Part shown: positions 1 through 8,978 of the stretch, in pieces | Position numbering within the stretch: position 1 is the stretch's first letter | Layout of the letters: each line of letters begins with the position of its first letter | NCBI RefSeq assembly: GCF_001293165.1 | Contig: NZ_CP010552.1 | Location: 1,364,001-1,428,000 of the forward strand | Length of the DNA stretch: 64,000 nt | Direction: 5' to 3' | Origin: Candidatus Thioglobus autotrophicus | GTDB lineage: Bacteria > Pseudomonadota > Gammaproteobacteria > PS1 > Pseudothioglobaceae | Translations under genes and position numbers: made by a program | Notes under the pieces: model-generated | Databases searched by the model: none | What the model was told of the DNA's origin: nothing | Seen by the model: the letters and a program-made list of their open reading frames with translations, nothing else

Positions 1-1397
1 ATAAAGTTGATCTTCCTGCTGCAGAGCCAGAGCGTGTTATTGAAGAAATTGAAGATGTGATCGGTATTGAAGCGACAGATGCAGTGTATGCAAGTGCCAA
101 ATCTGGGCTTGGTATTCAAGATATTTTGGAACAAATTGTTGAGAAAATTCCTGCCCCAGAAGGGGTTATTGATGCACCTATTAAAGCACTAATTATTGAT
201 TCTTGGTTTGATAATTACTTGGGTGTTGTCTCGTTAGTTCGGGTGATCGATGGTGAGATCAAAGCCAAAACAAAGATTAAGATTTTTTCTAATGGTGACG
301 AACATTCAGTAGATGAGGTGGGTGTTTTTACCCCTAAACGTGTTAAAACTGACAGCTTAAAAGCTGGCGAAGTTGGGTTTCTAATTGCCAATATTAAAAA
401 TATCGATGGCGCACCAGTAGGCGATACAATTACAGGCGCTAAAAATTCAGTTTCTGAACCTTTAGAGGGATTTAAACCGGTACAGCCGCGCGTATTTGCA
501 GGCTTGTTCCCTATTTCTGGTGAAGACTATGAGAAATTCCGTGATGCTTTAGCGAAACTGCGTCTGAATGATGCCGCACTACAATATGAGCCAGAAAGCT
601 CAGATGCACTAGGCTTTGGCTTTCGTATTGGTTTTTTAGGTTTGTTACATATGGAGATTGTTCAAGAGCGCTTAGAGCGTGAATATGATCTAGATCTCAT
701 CACCACAGCACCAACAGTTATTTATGAAATACTAGATAGTAAGGGCAATATTCATCATGTTGATAGCCCCTCTAAAATGCCTGAAAATCAAGCGATTGCA
801 GAATTTAGAGAACCAATTATTACCGCTAATATCTTGGTAACTGATGAATTTGTCGGTGCAGTTATCAGCCTATGTGTAGAAAAACGTGGCGTGCAAAAGA
901 GCCTGACTTATCTGGGTAGACAAGTACAATTGGTTTATGAATTGCCTTTGAATGAAGTGGTGCTTGATTTCTTTGATCGACTTAAATCAGTTTCACGCGG
1001 CTTTGCTTCGATGGATTATCAGTTTGAACGCTATCAAGAGTCTGATCTGATCCGCCTAGATATTATGATTAACCAAGAGCCAGTAGACGCTTTAGCGCTT
1101 ATTATTCATCGCGATGATTCGGTGCGTAAGGGCAGAGAAATTGCTGAGAAAATGAAAGAACTAATCCCGCGCCAAATGTTTGATGTGGCGATTCAAGCGT
1201 GTATTGGTGTCAAAATTATCTCACGTGCGAATGTTAAAGCACTTAGAAAAAATGTAACAGCTAAGTGTTATGGTGGTGATGTGTCACGTAAGCGTAAATT
1301 ACTAGATAAGCAGAAAAAAGGTAAAAAGCGCATGCGCAGTGTGGGTCGTGTTGATATTCCGCAAGAGGCGTTTTTAGCCGTCCTTCATATCGATTAA
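1..1397 (+). CDS. lepA: Elongation factor 4 (LepA), 5' end outside the window
   Basis: Translational GTPase that binds the ribosome and can back-translocate it. Reading frame 3 is open from the window edge and starts [12 protein letters not shown], the residues of the G4 (NKxD) region of LepA, so about 135 N-terminal residues with the P-loop lie upstream. The 464 visible residues carry the rest of the G domain, the EF-G-like domains and the LepA-specific C-terminus ([20 protein letters not shown] near the end). The stop codon lies inside a hairpin shared with the convergent gene. An ATG-type start at 57 exists but is internal. The identification is secure from family knowledge. Confidence 0.97.
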   Translation, partial: KVDLPAAEPERVIEEIEDVIGIEATDAVYASAKSGLGIQDILEQIVEKIPAPEGVIDAPIKALIIDSWFDNYLGVVSLVRVIDGEIKAKTKIKIFSNGDEHSVDEVGVFTPKRVKTDSLKAGEVGFLIANIKNIDGAPVGDTITGAKNSVSEPLEGFKPVQPRVFAGLFPISGEDYEKFRDALAKLRLNDAALQYEPESSDALGFGFRIGFLGLLHMEIVQERLEREYDLDLITTAPTVIYEILDSKGNIHHVDSPSKMPENQAIAEFREPIITANILVTDEFVGAVISLCVEKRGVQKSLTYLGRQVQLVYELPLNEVVLDFFDRLKSVSRGFASMDYQFERYQESDLIRLDIMINQEPVDALALIIHRDDSVRKGREIAEKMKELIPRQMFDVAIQACIGVKIISRANVKALRKNVTAKCYGGDVSRKRKLLDKQKKGKKRMRSVGRVDIPQEAFLAVLHID

Positions 1398-1428
1398 TCT
1401 ATTTGAATCTAAGTCTTAAATAGATTAA
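1394..1428. terminator. Bidirectional hairpin between lepA and the convergent CcsA-like gene
   Basis: Perfect 11-bp inverted repeat (arm TTAATCTATTT and its complement AAATAGATTAA) with a 13-nt loop. It begins on the lepA stop codon and ends just inside the 3' end of the opposite-strand gene. No strong T-run follows, so it may act as a weak two-way terminator or an mRNA 3'-end stabiliser. Confidence 0.55.
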
Positions 1429-2219
1429 CTAAGTAAGCGTTCAATCACAAACTTAGAGCCAAAATATGCCAATACCAAAATAGCAAATCCGACTTGTGTA
1501 GCGGTAATAGCTTGCTTACCACGCCAGCCAAACAGTTTCCTGCCAAAGAAAAGTGTGGCAAAAATACCCCAGGCAATTAGAGAAAGTGTAGCTGTATGAA
1601 TTAAGCGCTGAGTGAAGAAATCCTCAACAATAATAAATCCGGTAATCAGTGATAAAGTTAGAAGATAGAAGCCAATTCTTAAGCCTTGAAACATTAAGTT
1701 TTCCATGGTTTGTAGGGCTGGGAGTTTATTGATAAATGTGTTTATTTTTCTACCATGAAGATGACGCTCTTGAATTTTTAATAAGACTGACTGACAAACA
1801 GCGAGTGCAAGTAGGGCGTAGGCTGTGATTGATAAAAATACGTGTGATGCCAAAGCGAGACTCATGTGAGTTGCCTCTTTTCCGGTTGCATCTGGGAAGG
1901 CAATGCTAAAGGCCAATGTAATTGCTGCCAATGGGTAAACCAAAATACCTAGCGCATGCACCGGCTTGGAAATAGAAGATAAAAATAGCAAAATAGCAAT
2001 AAGCCAAGCAACAAATGAAGCACTATTTGCCAAGCCAAATACAACACCTTCTGTCGTCCAAAAATTAGTGAAAGTCAGTGTTTGAGCGATAATGGCAAAA
2101 CTAATAAGCAAAGAAGTGGTTTGCTGATGAGGGTGAGCAAGTTCATTTTTGCTAAAAAAACGCATGAGCAATAGAGCTGCAGCCAAATAAGCCGATATTG
2201 CAAAATAAGATAAAAACAT
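1425..2219 (-). CDS. CcsA/YpjD-like inner-membrane protein (cytochrome c assembly family)
   Basis: 264 residues, almost entirely hydrophobic with about eight predicted membrane helices. The pattern matches the CcsA/CcmC-like proteins (YpjD, also called CorE) that commonly lie beside ffh in gammaproteobacteria, as here with divergent ffh 63 bp away. Family members are related to haem-handling proteins; the YpjD branch itself has no firmly settled reaction. The gene is convergent with lepA. I see no clear tryptophan-rich WWD motif, so a direct haem-delivery role is not supported by the sequence. Assignment rests on topology, length and neighbour. Confidence 0.75.
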   Translation of the reverse strand: MFLSYFAISAYLAAALLLMRFFSKNELAHPHQQTTSLLISFAIIAQTLTFTNFWTTEGVVFGLANSASFVAWLIAILLFLSSISKPVHALGILVYPLAAITLAFSIAFPDATGKEATHMSLALASHVFLSITAYALLALAVCQSVLLKIQERHLHGRKINTFINKLPALQTMENLMFQGLRIGFYLLTLSLITGFIIVEDFFTQRLIHTATLSLIAWGIFATLFFGRKLFGWRGKQAITATQVGFAILVLAYFGSKFVIERLLS

Positions 2220-2282
2220 AATTAACTGGTTGGATTAATACAAGGTACTATAATACGATACTTTGATTCAATAATAGTAATA

Positions 2283-3707
2283 ATGTTTGATAATTTAACC
2301 GATCGCCTGTCCAATAGCTTTAAAGCCTTACAAGGAAAAAATAAGCTGTCCGAATCCAATATAAAAGAAGCCATTCGTGAAGTGCGCCGTGCCTTGTTAG
2401 AGGCCGATGTTGCCCTTGAAGTCATTAAGGATTTTTTAGATCGCGTTCAAGAAAAAGCACTCGGACTTAAAGTGGCAGAGGGGCTTAACCCATCTCAGGC
2501 CTTTATTAAGCTGGTTGAAACAGAACTGACTGATATTATTGGCGGTGAAAATAAAACCCTAGATCTTAAAGCGCAACCACCTGCAGTGGTGATGGTAGCG
2601 GGCCTGCAAGGTGCAGGTAAAACCACTTCAATTGCCAAATTAGCGCGTTACTTAAAAGAGCGTGAAAACAAAAAAGTCTTGGTGGTGAGTGCGGATGTTT
2701 ATCGTCCAGCAGCCATTGCGCAGTTAGAGGTTTTGGCCAAACAAGTTGAGGTTGATTTTTTCCCATCAGATATCAAGCAAAAACCAGAAAAAATTGTCGC
2801 AGCAGCTAAAAAGCATGCGCAACAACAATTCTTTGATGTGCTATTGGTGGATACCGCTGGTCGTTTGCATATTGATAGCGAGATGATGGATGAGATCCAA
2901 ACGCTACAGAAAAAAGTCAATCCAATTGAAACTCTCTTTGTCGTTGATTCAATGACCGGTCAAGATGCGGCTCATACCGCTAAAGCATTTGCAGATGCTT
3001 TACCCTTAACAGGTGTTATCCTAACCAAAACCGATGGTGATGCACGAGGTGGTGCAGCGCTTTCTGTGCGCCACATTACCGGCAAGCCAATTAAGTTTTT
3101 GGGTGTCGGCGAGAAAATTGACGCACTCGAGCCGTTCCATCCAGATCGTGTGGTTTCGCGCTTGCTCGGTATGGGCGATGTACTCTCTTTGGTGGAGGAA
3201 ATATCGCGAAAAGTTGATCATAAAAAAGCCGAAAAATCCGTTAAAAAAATGGCCAAAGGTCAGTTTGATTTGGATGATATGCGTGAACAACTTTTGCAAA
3301 TGGAGCAAATGGGTGGCATGGAGGCTTTGATGGATAAAATGCCAGGTATGGGTCAAATTCCTCAGAGTGTTAAAAATCAAATGATGGGCGGGGTAGATAC
3401 CAAAAGAATGGTGGCGATTATTAACTCGATGACATCCAAGGAGCGCTCCCATATTAAGCTCATTAAAGGCTCACGTAAAAATCGCATTGCTAAGGGGTCA
3501 GGTACGTCGCCACAAGACGTTAATAAATTGTTAAAGCAGTTTGAGAAAATGCAAAAACAAATGAAAAAAATGGGTGGCGGAAAAATGCAAAAAATGATGG
3601 CAAAAATGGCTGGTGCTCAAGCTGGCGGTGAAATGCCTGCTGGCATGCCTGACTTATCTAAAATGAAACTTCCTGGCATGGGTGGTGGTAATAAGTTCCC
3701 ATTCTAA
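2283..3707 (+). CDS. ffh: Signal recognition particle protein Ffh (SRP54)
   Basis: GTPase that binds 4.5S RNA and signal peptides of nascent membrane proteins and delivers ribosomes to FtsY. 474 residues, normal for the family. Order of domains: helical N domain (1-95), G domain with P-loop GLQGAGKTTS (about 108), DTAGR (about 190) and TKTDGDARGG (about 248), then a methionine-rich M domain (about 300-474) with the RNA-binding SRIAKGSG-type stretch (here RKNRIAKGSGTSPQDVN). Starts at an ATG directly after an AT-rich leader. The downstream permease begins 6 bp after the stop, so the two may be cotranscribed. Confidence 0.98.
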   Translation: MFDNLTDRLSNSFKALQGKNKLSESNIKEAIREVRRALLEADVALEVIKDFLDRVQEKALGLKVAEGLNPSQAFIKLVETELTDIIGGENKTLDLKAQPPAVVMVAGLQGAGKTTSIAKLARYLKERENKKVLVVSADVYRPAAIAQLEVLAKQVEVDFFPSDIKQKPEKIVAAAKKHAQQQFFDVLLVDTAGRLHIDSEMMDEIQTLQKKVNPIETLFVVDSMTGQDAAHTAKAFADALPLTGVILTKTDGDARGGAALSVRHITGKPIKFLGVGEKIDALEPFHPDRVVSRLLGMGDVLSLVEEISRKVDHKKAEKSVKKMAKGQFDLDDMREQLLQMEQMGGMEALMDKMPGMGQIPQSVKNQMMGGVDTKRMVAIINSMTSKERSHIKLIKGSRKNRIAKGSGTSPQDVNKLLKQFEKMQKQMKKMGGGKMQKMMAKMAGAQAGGEMPAGMPDLSKMKLPGMGGGNKFPF

Positions 3708-3713
3708 GCCGAT

Positions 3714-4712
3714 ATGGGTGATTTTTTCACAATAGAAATACAGCAAAAACTAATAGAAACAGGCGAAGCATTTGTTACTTTGTTTGTTGAGTTAACGCTG
3801 TTATTTATTGCAATTAGCTATTTAGTTGCCATTATTAACCAAAATATTTCAGCTGAAAGAATTCAAAAATTATTGGGCACTCGTAACGGTAAAGGATTTT
3901 TAATCTCTGCAGGCTTAGGTGCAATCACTCCATTTTGTAGCTGTTCTACCATTCCTATGCTAATTGGCCTACTTAAAGCGCGCGCAGGTTTTGGCCCAAT
4001 AATGACATTTTTGTTTACCTCACCTTTACTTAATCCCATTGTAATTATCTTATTTATCCCCGTTTTGGGTGTTCAGGTAACTATTATTTACGCTGTTTTG
4101 GCGTTAAGCATTTCGATTGCTGCCGGTGTTTTGTTGCAATACTTTAAGTTTGATCGTTTCGTGAAGCAAGAATTAATTGGAATTAGCTCATGTTGTGCAA
4201 CGGAGTCGAACTGCTGTGAGCCAGCAAGTGGCTCATCTTCAGACTGTTGTTCAACAGAAGAGCAAACATCAGGCTGTTGTGGTGAGAAAAAAACTGAACC
4301 CAGTAAATATCAGCTGGCCTGGGTGGAGAGTTGGTCACTATTTAAAGTCATGATGCCGTACATGTTTATTTCCATGATTATTGGCGCTTTTGTTCACGGC
4401 TTTGTGCCAGCTGATTTCTTTACTGAGGTGGCTGGAAAAGACAATCCTGCGGCCATTCCAGTGGCAGCATTGGTAGGCATCCCTCTTTATATTCGTGTTA
4501 CCGCACTCATTCCACTAATCGGCTCTTTTGTCGCTAAAGGTGTGAGTATTGGTGCAGTTATGGCGCTGGTGATTGGTAGTGGTGGTGCTAGTTTACCGGA
4601 GATGATTTTATTGAAGAAGATCTTTAAATGGCCGTTGTTATTGGCATTTTTAAGTGTTATTTTCACCATGGCCATTGTTGGTGGTTTTGTGTTTAATGCA
4701 CTACTTGGATAA
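3714..4712 (+). CDS. SO_0444/YraQ-type metal permease with Cys-rich insert
   Basis: 332 residues with two blocks of membrane helices. The block around residues 60-100 holds the permease signature CSCSTIPMLIGLLKARAG followed by FTSPLLNPIV, typical of the DUF318/ArsP/YraQ permeases. Between the two halves (about residues 158-195) is a soluble loop with repeated CC pairs (SSCCATESNCC, SDCC, SGCC), resembling the SO_0444-type proteins annotated as Cu/Zn efflux transporters. The loop probably binds thiophilic metal ions; the metal is not deducible. It follows ffh closely, which is probably chance. Transport of arsenicals is an alternative for this superfamily. Confidence 0.8.
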   Translation: MGDFFTIEIQQKLIETGEAFVTLFVELTLLFIAISYLVAIINQNISAERIQKLLGTRNGKGFLISAGLGAITPFCSCSTIPMLIGLLKARAGFGPIMTFLFTSPLLNPIVIILFIPVLGVQVTIIYAVLALSISIAAGVLLQYFKFDRFVKQELIGISSCCATESNCCEPASGSSSDCCSTEEQTSGCCGEKKTEPSKYQLAWVESWSLFKVMMPYMFISMIIGAFVHGFVPADFFTEVAGKDNPAAIPVAALVGIPLYIRVTALIPLIGSFVAKGVSIGAVMALVIGSGGASLPEMILLKKIFKWPLLLAFLSVIFTMAIVGGFVFNALLG

Positions 4713-4971
4713 GTAGCTATTAAAAATATTGGAAATAATCAAAATCAAATCAAAATTTCTAACAAAAAACACTTAAAACACTTAAAACCCTTTGATTCCT
4801 TAGTTTGAAGGCAAATTGGCAGTTTTTAAAGGGCTTTTCTTTAAATTTATATGGCTAAAGTTAAGACCTATAAAAAAATGGAAAAATTTCCGAAATAATA
4901 GAAATGACTAAATTCCCACTATTTTTATTGTTAGAACGTAAGCTATTCAGGAAATAGCCAGTATTTTTTTC
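4713..4971. other. AT-rich convergent intergenic stretch
   Basis: Part of the 389-bp gap between the permease and the convergent hisD. I see short CTTAAAAC iterations near 4770-4790 but no open reading frame of interest, tRNA or clear terminator. The structured repeat described separately follows immediately. Confidence 0.5.
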
Positions 4972-5052
4972 TTGTGTGAGGCAGATCTTGTAAAATTTGA
5001 TTAAGCATAGTAAATCTATGCGATTGAAAATTTTAAAAATCTAACAAAACAC
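4972..5052 (+). repeat. 81-nt structured intergenic repeat, copy A
   Basis: Begins TTGTGTGAGGCAGAT and ends ACAAAACAC. The centre is a hairpin GCATAG-taaat-CTATGC flanked by further imperfectly complementary AT-rich arms and an AGAT/ATCT pair. A second copy lies in inverted orientation at 54553-54634. About 60 of 81 positions match, with both ends and the central stem conserved. Both copies sit between convergent genes. Confidence 0.8.
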
Positions 5053-5101
5053 TCGGTTCAGTACCCCCTTGAGGGGTAGAAGGAAAAAGACGCAGTTATT
5101 T

Positions 5102-6394
5102 TTATTTGATTCGGTAGCGGGCGGACTGCGCGTGAGCCTGTAGGCCTTCGCCGTCAGCCAAAGTTGCAGCAATTTCACCTAATACATTAGCACCTTCGTC
5201 AGACACCATAATCAAGCTTGATTTCTTTTGGAAGTCATAAACACCAAGAGGTGATGAGAATCTTGCTGTGCCGGAAGTTGGTAGCACATGGTTTGGACCA
5301 GCGCAATAGTCGCCAAGTGATTCGCAGGTGTGTCTGCCCATAAAGATCGCACCCGCGTGTTTAATGCCGTCTAGCATGGCTTGTGGATCTTCAACAGAGA
5401 GCTCTAAATGCTCAGGCGCAATTTGGTTTGATAGTGAGATTGCCTCATCCATGTCTTTGGTTAGAATCAATGCACCGCGATCTTTAAGTGCAGTGGCAAT
5501 GATAGCTTTGCGTTTCATAGTTGGTAGTAGCTTGGTAATGCTTGCTTCAACTTGGTCGATAAAATCCGCATCTGGACAAAGTAGAATAGACTGGGCATCT
5601 TCATCGTGTTCAGCTTGAGAGAATAAATCCATTGCAATCCAGTCTGGATTGGTTTTTCCATCGCAAATAATCAGTATTTCACTCGGTCCGGCAATCATAT
5701 CAATGCCTACCTGACCAAAGACAACACGCTTAGCAGTAGCCACATAGATATTACCCGGGCCGACGATTTTATCAACTTTGGGAATGGTTTGTGTGCCGTA
5801 AGCTAATGCTGCAACTGCTTGCGCGCCACCCACAGTAAAAACAGTATCTACACCTGAAATATAAGCCGCAGCAAGCACCAATTGATTGGTAACGCTGTCT
5901 GGAGTTGGCACTACCATAATAAGTTCTTCAACGCCTGCTACTTTAGCAGGAATAGCGTTCATCAATACCGAAGAAGGGTAGGCTGCCTTACCGCCCGGTA
6001 CATACAAACCGACACGATCTAGCGGGGTGATTTTCTGGCCAAGCATGGTGCCGTCATCTTCGGTGTAAGTCCAAGTATCTTGTTTTTGTTTTTGATGGTA
6101 TGTCTTTACCCGATCGGCAGCAGTTTTTAGAGCGGTTTTTTCTTGTTCATCGAGTGTATCGAATGCTTCTTTTAGGGTTGCTGTGTTAATTGACAGCTCG
6201 CCCATATTCTGAGCATTCATTCTATCAAATCGATTGGTGTAATCCACTAAAGCTTTATCACCAGTGTTGCGAATATTAGCAATAATGTCATCAACTGTTT
6301 GTGCAACTTCACTATTAGAAACGCTTTCCCAAGCGAGTAGTTTGCTTAAATTATCTTGAAAGTCTGAATGGCTAGAGTTAAGTTTTGTAATCAT
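5102..6394 (-). CDS. hisD: Histidinol dehydrogenase
   Basis: Last two steps of histidine synthesis: NAD-dependent oxidation of histidinol to histidine, a cytosolic Zn enzyme. 430 residues, full length. Conserved segments seen: the glycine-rich stretch [16 protein letters not shown] (about 130), [11 protein letters not shown], the zinc/catalytic region [10 protein letters not shown] (about 262), IAPEHLEL, and [18 protein letters not shown] near the C-terminus. The ATG overlaps the hisG stop by 4 bp, indicating translational coupling in the leftward mlaC-murA-hisG-hisD operon. Confidence 0.97.
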   Translation of the reverse strand: MITKLNSSHSDFQDNLSKLLAWESVSNSEVAQTVDDIIANIRNTGDKALVDYTNRFDRMNAQNMGELSINTATLKEAFDTLDEQEKTALKTAADRVKTYHQKQKQDTWTYTEDDGTMLGQKITPLDRVGLYVPGGKAAYPSSVLMNAIPAKVAGVEELIMVVPTPDSVTNQLVLAAAYISGVDTVFTVGGAQAVAALAYGTQTIPKVDKIVGPGNIYVATAKRVVFGQVGIDMIAGPSEILIICDGKTNPDWIAMDLFSQAEHDEDAQSILLCPDADFIDQVEASITKLLPTMKRKAIIATALKDRGALILTKDMDEAISLSNQIAPEHLELSVEDPQAMLDGIKHAGAIFMGRHTCESLGDYCAGPNHVLPTSGTARFSSPLGVYDFQKKSSLIMVSDEGANVLGEIAATLADGEGLQAHAQSARYRIK

Positions 6395-7008
6395 AGGTTT
6401 TTTTCAATGGCTTTAATCCACGCTTTAATAACTGTATTTTTAGTTTTAAATGAGGCGCTGTTGACTACTAAGCGTGAGCTAATATCTACAATATGGTCTA
6501 ATGGGATAAGGCCGTTAGCTTTTAGGGTATTGCCGGTATCAACCAAATCCACAATGCAGTGCGACAAGCCAACCACAGGGGCAAGCTCCATCGCGCCATA
6601 TAATTTGATGATTTCACAAGGCTGGCCTTTTTTCTCAAAGTATTGTTTGGCAGATTTTACGTATTTTGTTGCTACTTTTAAAACACCCGTTTGTTGATAA
6701 TCTGGAGATTTAGCAGCCACCATAAGTTTGCACTTAGCAATGCCCAAATCCAACATTTCAAAAAGCCCATTAGCACCATGCTCAAGAAGCACATCTTTAC
6801 CAGCAATGCCTATATCAGCAGCGCCATGTTGTACAAAAACGGGCACATCAGTGGCTCGAATAATAATGACTTTTATATCCTCAAGGTTAGTATCCAGAAT
6901 TAGCTTACGAGAATTAAGCTCTTCATCAGCAATTTCTAGTCCAGCTTTTTTTAATAAGGGTAGGGTTTGCTCTAAGATTCTGCCTTTAGATAGTGCTATG
7001 GTTAACAT
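6391..7008 (-). CDS. hisG: ATP phosphoribosyltransferase, short form
   Basis: First and feedback-regulated step of histidine synthesis: ATP plus PRPP to phosphoribosyl-ATP. 205 residues, with [12 protein letters not shown] at the start and the PRPP-binding segment [17 protein letters not shown] (about 150-166). It lacks the C-terminal ACT-like regulatory domain of the long form, so by family knowledge it needs a HisZ partner, which is not in this window. It overlaps hisD by 4 bp and follows murA after 12 bp. Confidence 0.96.
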   Translation of the reverse strand: MLTIALSKGRILEQTLPLLKKAGLEIADEELNSRKLILDTNLEDIKVIIIRATDVPVFVQHGAADIGIAGKDVLLEHGANGLFEMLDLGIAKCKLMVAAKSPDYQQTGVLKVATKYVKSAKQYFEKKGQPCEIIKLYGAMELAPVVGLSHCIVDLVDTGNTLKANGLIPLDHIVDISSRLVVNSASFKTKNTVIKAWIKAIEKNL

Positions 7009-7020
7009 GATATTTTTTCT

Positions 7021-8280
7021 CTAATCTTGTATGCGTTCAATTTGAGCGCCTAGTAATTTTAATTTCTCTTCAATGGTTTCATAGCCGCGATCAAGGTGAT
7101 AAACGCGTTCAATCGTGGTTATGCCTGTGGCAGCTAAGCCGGCGAGCACCAAAGAAGCCGAAGCTCGTAAGTCAGTTGCCATCAAATTCGCGCCTGTTAG
7201 CGATTTTACACCTTTGCAAATAACCGTGTTACCTTCTAAAGTCAGCTTGGCGCCCATGCGTGATAGCTCTGGAATGTGCATAAAGCGATTTTCAAAGATG
7301 GTTTCGGTAATGGCTGACTGTCCGTCGGCAATGCTATTGAGTGCACAAAATTGCGCTTGCATATCAGTCGGGAAATTTGGATAAGCACTGGTTTTTACAT
7401 TAACGGCTTTAGGGCGTTTTCCTTTCATATCGAGCGTGATTGATTGATCATCATAATCAATTGTAGCACCAGCCTCTTGTAGTTTGCTAATAATAGCCTG
7501 CATTGATTGGTGGCGAGCGTTTTTAAGTGTGATTTTTCCGCCGGTAATTGCGCCGGCGATGAGATAAGTGCCTGCTTCAATACGATCTGGACAAACACTA
7601 TGGCTAGTGCCAGAGAGATTGGAAACTCCTTGAATAGTAATAACAGATGTACCAGCACCGCTAATCTTAGCACCCATGCTGATTAAGCAATTCACCAAGT
7701 CTACAATTTCAGGCTCTTGGGCGGCGTTGTGGACAGTGGTTGTGCCTTGGGCTAAAGTGGCCGCCATGAGGATATTTTCAGTGGCGGTAACACTGACTTG
7801 CTCAAAATGTATATCCGCGCCAATCAGTTGATCAGTCGTTGCATAAATATAGCCACCTTCAACCGTGATTTTCGCCCCTAGGCTTTCTAGTGCTTTTAAA
7901 TGTAAGTTAACCGGTCGAGTGCCAATAGCACAACCACCAGGTAGGGATATTTTGGCCTCTTTATATTTGGCCAGCATTGGTCCGAGTGCCAAAATTGAAG
8001 CACGCATAGTTTTAACTAAATCGTACTCACCCATTAATTTGGTGAGTTTTGAGGCGTTAATATGCAAAGAGTTATCAGACTCAAGAATGAATTCTCCGCC
8101 CATATCCATAAGTAGTCTTAGCGTGGTTGAGACGTCGCTCAGATGAGGTGTATTGGTGAGTGTTAGTGGTCCATCGGCTAAAATTGAGGCAAATAAAATA
8201 GGCAGTGCGGCATTTTTAGACCCAGCAATCTTAACCGTTCCGTTAAGCGGTGTACCGCCTTTGATAACCAGTTTATACAT
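7021..8280 (-). CDS. murA: UDP-N-acetylglucosamine 1-carboxyvinyltransferase
   Basis: First committed step of peptidoglycan synthesis: transfer of enolpyruvate from PEP to UDP-GlcNAc in the cytosol. 419 residues, full length. The N-terminus has IAGSKNAALPILFASIL. The catalytic cysteine loop is LPGGCAIGTRPVNLHL (about 113-128), so the enzyme is of the Cys, fosfomycin-sensitive type. PTDMQAQFCAL and the C-terminal DLRASASLVLAGLAA block are also present. The start codon overlaps the last base of the upstream mlaC-like stop (TAATG). Confidence 0.97.
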   Translation of the reverse strand: MYKLVIKGGTPLNGTVKIAGSKNAALPILFASILADGPLTLTNTPHLSDVSTTLRLLMDMGGEFILESDNSLHINASKLTKLMGEYDLVKTMRASILALGPMLAKYKEAKISLPGGCAIGTRPVNLHLKALESLGAKITVEGGYIYATTDQLIGADIHFEQVSVTATENILMAATLAQGTTTVHNAAQEPEIVDLVNCLISMGAKISGAGTSVITIQGVSNLSGTSHSVCPDRIEAGTYLIAGAITGGKITLKNARHQSMQAIISKLQEAGATIDYDDQSITLDMKGKRPKAVNVKTSAYPNFPTDMQAQFCALNSIADGQSAITETIFENRFMHIPELSRMGAKLTLEGNTVICKGVKSLTGANLMATDLRASASLVLAGLAATGITTIERVYHLDRGYETIEEKLKLLGAQIERIQD

Positions 8281-8930
8281 TATTTCTGATTGAGTTTATC
8301 AAAGGTTTTTTGAATTAAACTGTCTAAGCCTTTACGTTTAATATGTGAGTTAAACTGTGCGTTATAATTTTTAACAACACTTACGCCAGCAAACACCACA
8401 TCATATATTCTCCAGCGTTCATTCCTAATCATTTTTAAAGTAATTAGTGAAGGTTTGCTTTGTGCGTTGGCTTTAATTTCAAGCTTAACCAAGGCCTTAT
8501 TGTCCTTTCTTAAAACTTTTTTCTGTAAGGCGATTTCGACAAAATCTATATCCTTATAGGAATGCAGCATGCCGACATAATCTTTGATTAAAGAGTGTTC
8601 AATGTAGTTAATAAACAATTGTTTTTGTGCAATATTTAATTGATCCCAGTGATCTTCAAGAGCGATTTGGGTGCTAGTCTGCATATCGATAAAAGGCAAA
8701 ACCTTTATCTTAACTAGGCTTGTGGTGTTTTCTATTGAGGCTTGCTCGGATTTTTTCAGCTCTTTAAATGAAGAAAGCGCACTAAGCATAATGTTAAGAG
8801 CTGCTGCACCAGGAGGATCAAGAATTTCAATTACCTCTTTTTTATCAATGGGAATTTTAGGAGCCTCTGATTGTGCAAAAGCAAAGTTCATTTGCAGGAT
8901 AGATAATATAATAAGAGCTGTTTTTATCAT
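8280..8930 (-). CDS. mlaC: MlaC/Ttg2D-like periplasmic phospholipid-binding protein
   Basis: 216 residues with a cleavable signal peptide (hydrophobic stretch to about residue 18, site near FAFAQS). The mature part matches the Tol-Tol-Ttg2 toluene-tolerance (MlaC) fold family in size and in the C-terminal region (NERWRIYDVVFAGVSVVKNY), which lines the lipid pocket in MlaC. MlaC shuttles phospholipids between outer-membrane MlaA and inner-membrane MlaFEDB. Here only mlaC is present, directly before murA, as in the usual mla-murA order; the transporter genes must be elsewhere. It heads the leftward operon; the 48-bp gap to divergent uvrC must hold promoters for both. Confidence 0.85.
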   Translation of the reverse strand: MIKTALIILSILQMNFAFAQSEAPKIPIDKKEVIEILDPPGAAALNIMLSALSSFKELKKSEQASIENTTSLVKIKVLPFIDMQTSTQIALEDHWDQLNIAQKQLFINYIEHSLIKDYVGMLHSYKDIDFVEIALQKKVLRKDNKALVKLEIKANAQSKPSLITLKMIRNERWRIYDVVFAGVSVVKNYNAQFNSHIKRKGLDSLIQKTFDKLNQK

Positions 8931-8978
8931 TATTTATAGTAAGAAATAAATTTTGTTTTTATTTTACCTTTTTCACTT

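Noticed and set aside
57-1397. Start codon of lepA at 57
   Set aside because: The same frame is open to the window edge and encodes the conserved [12 protein letters not shown] segment upstream, so the gene is cut by the window.
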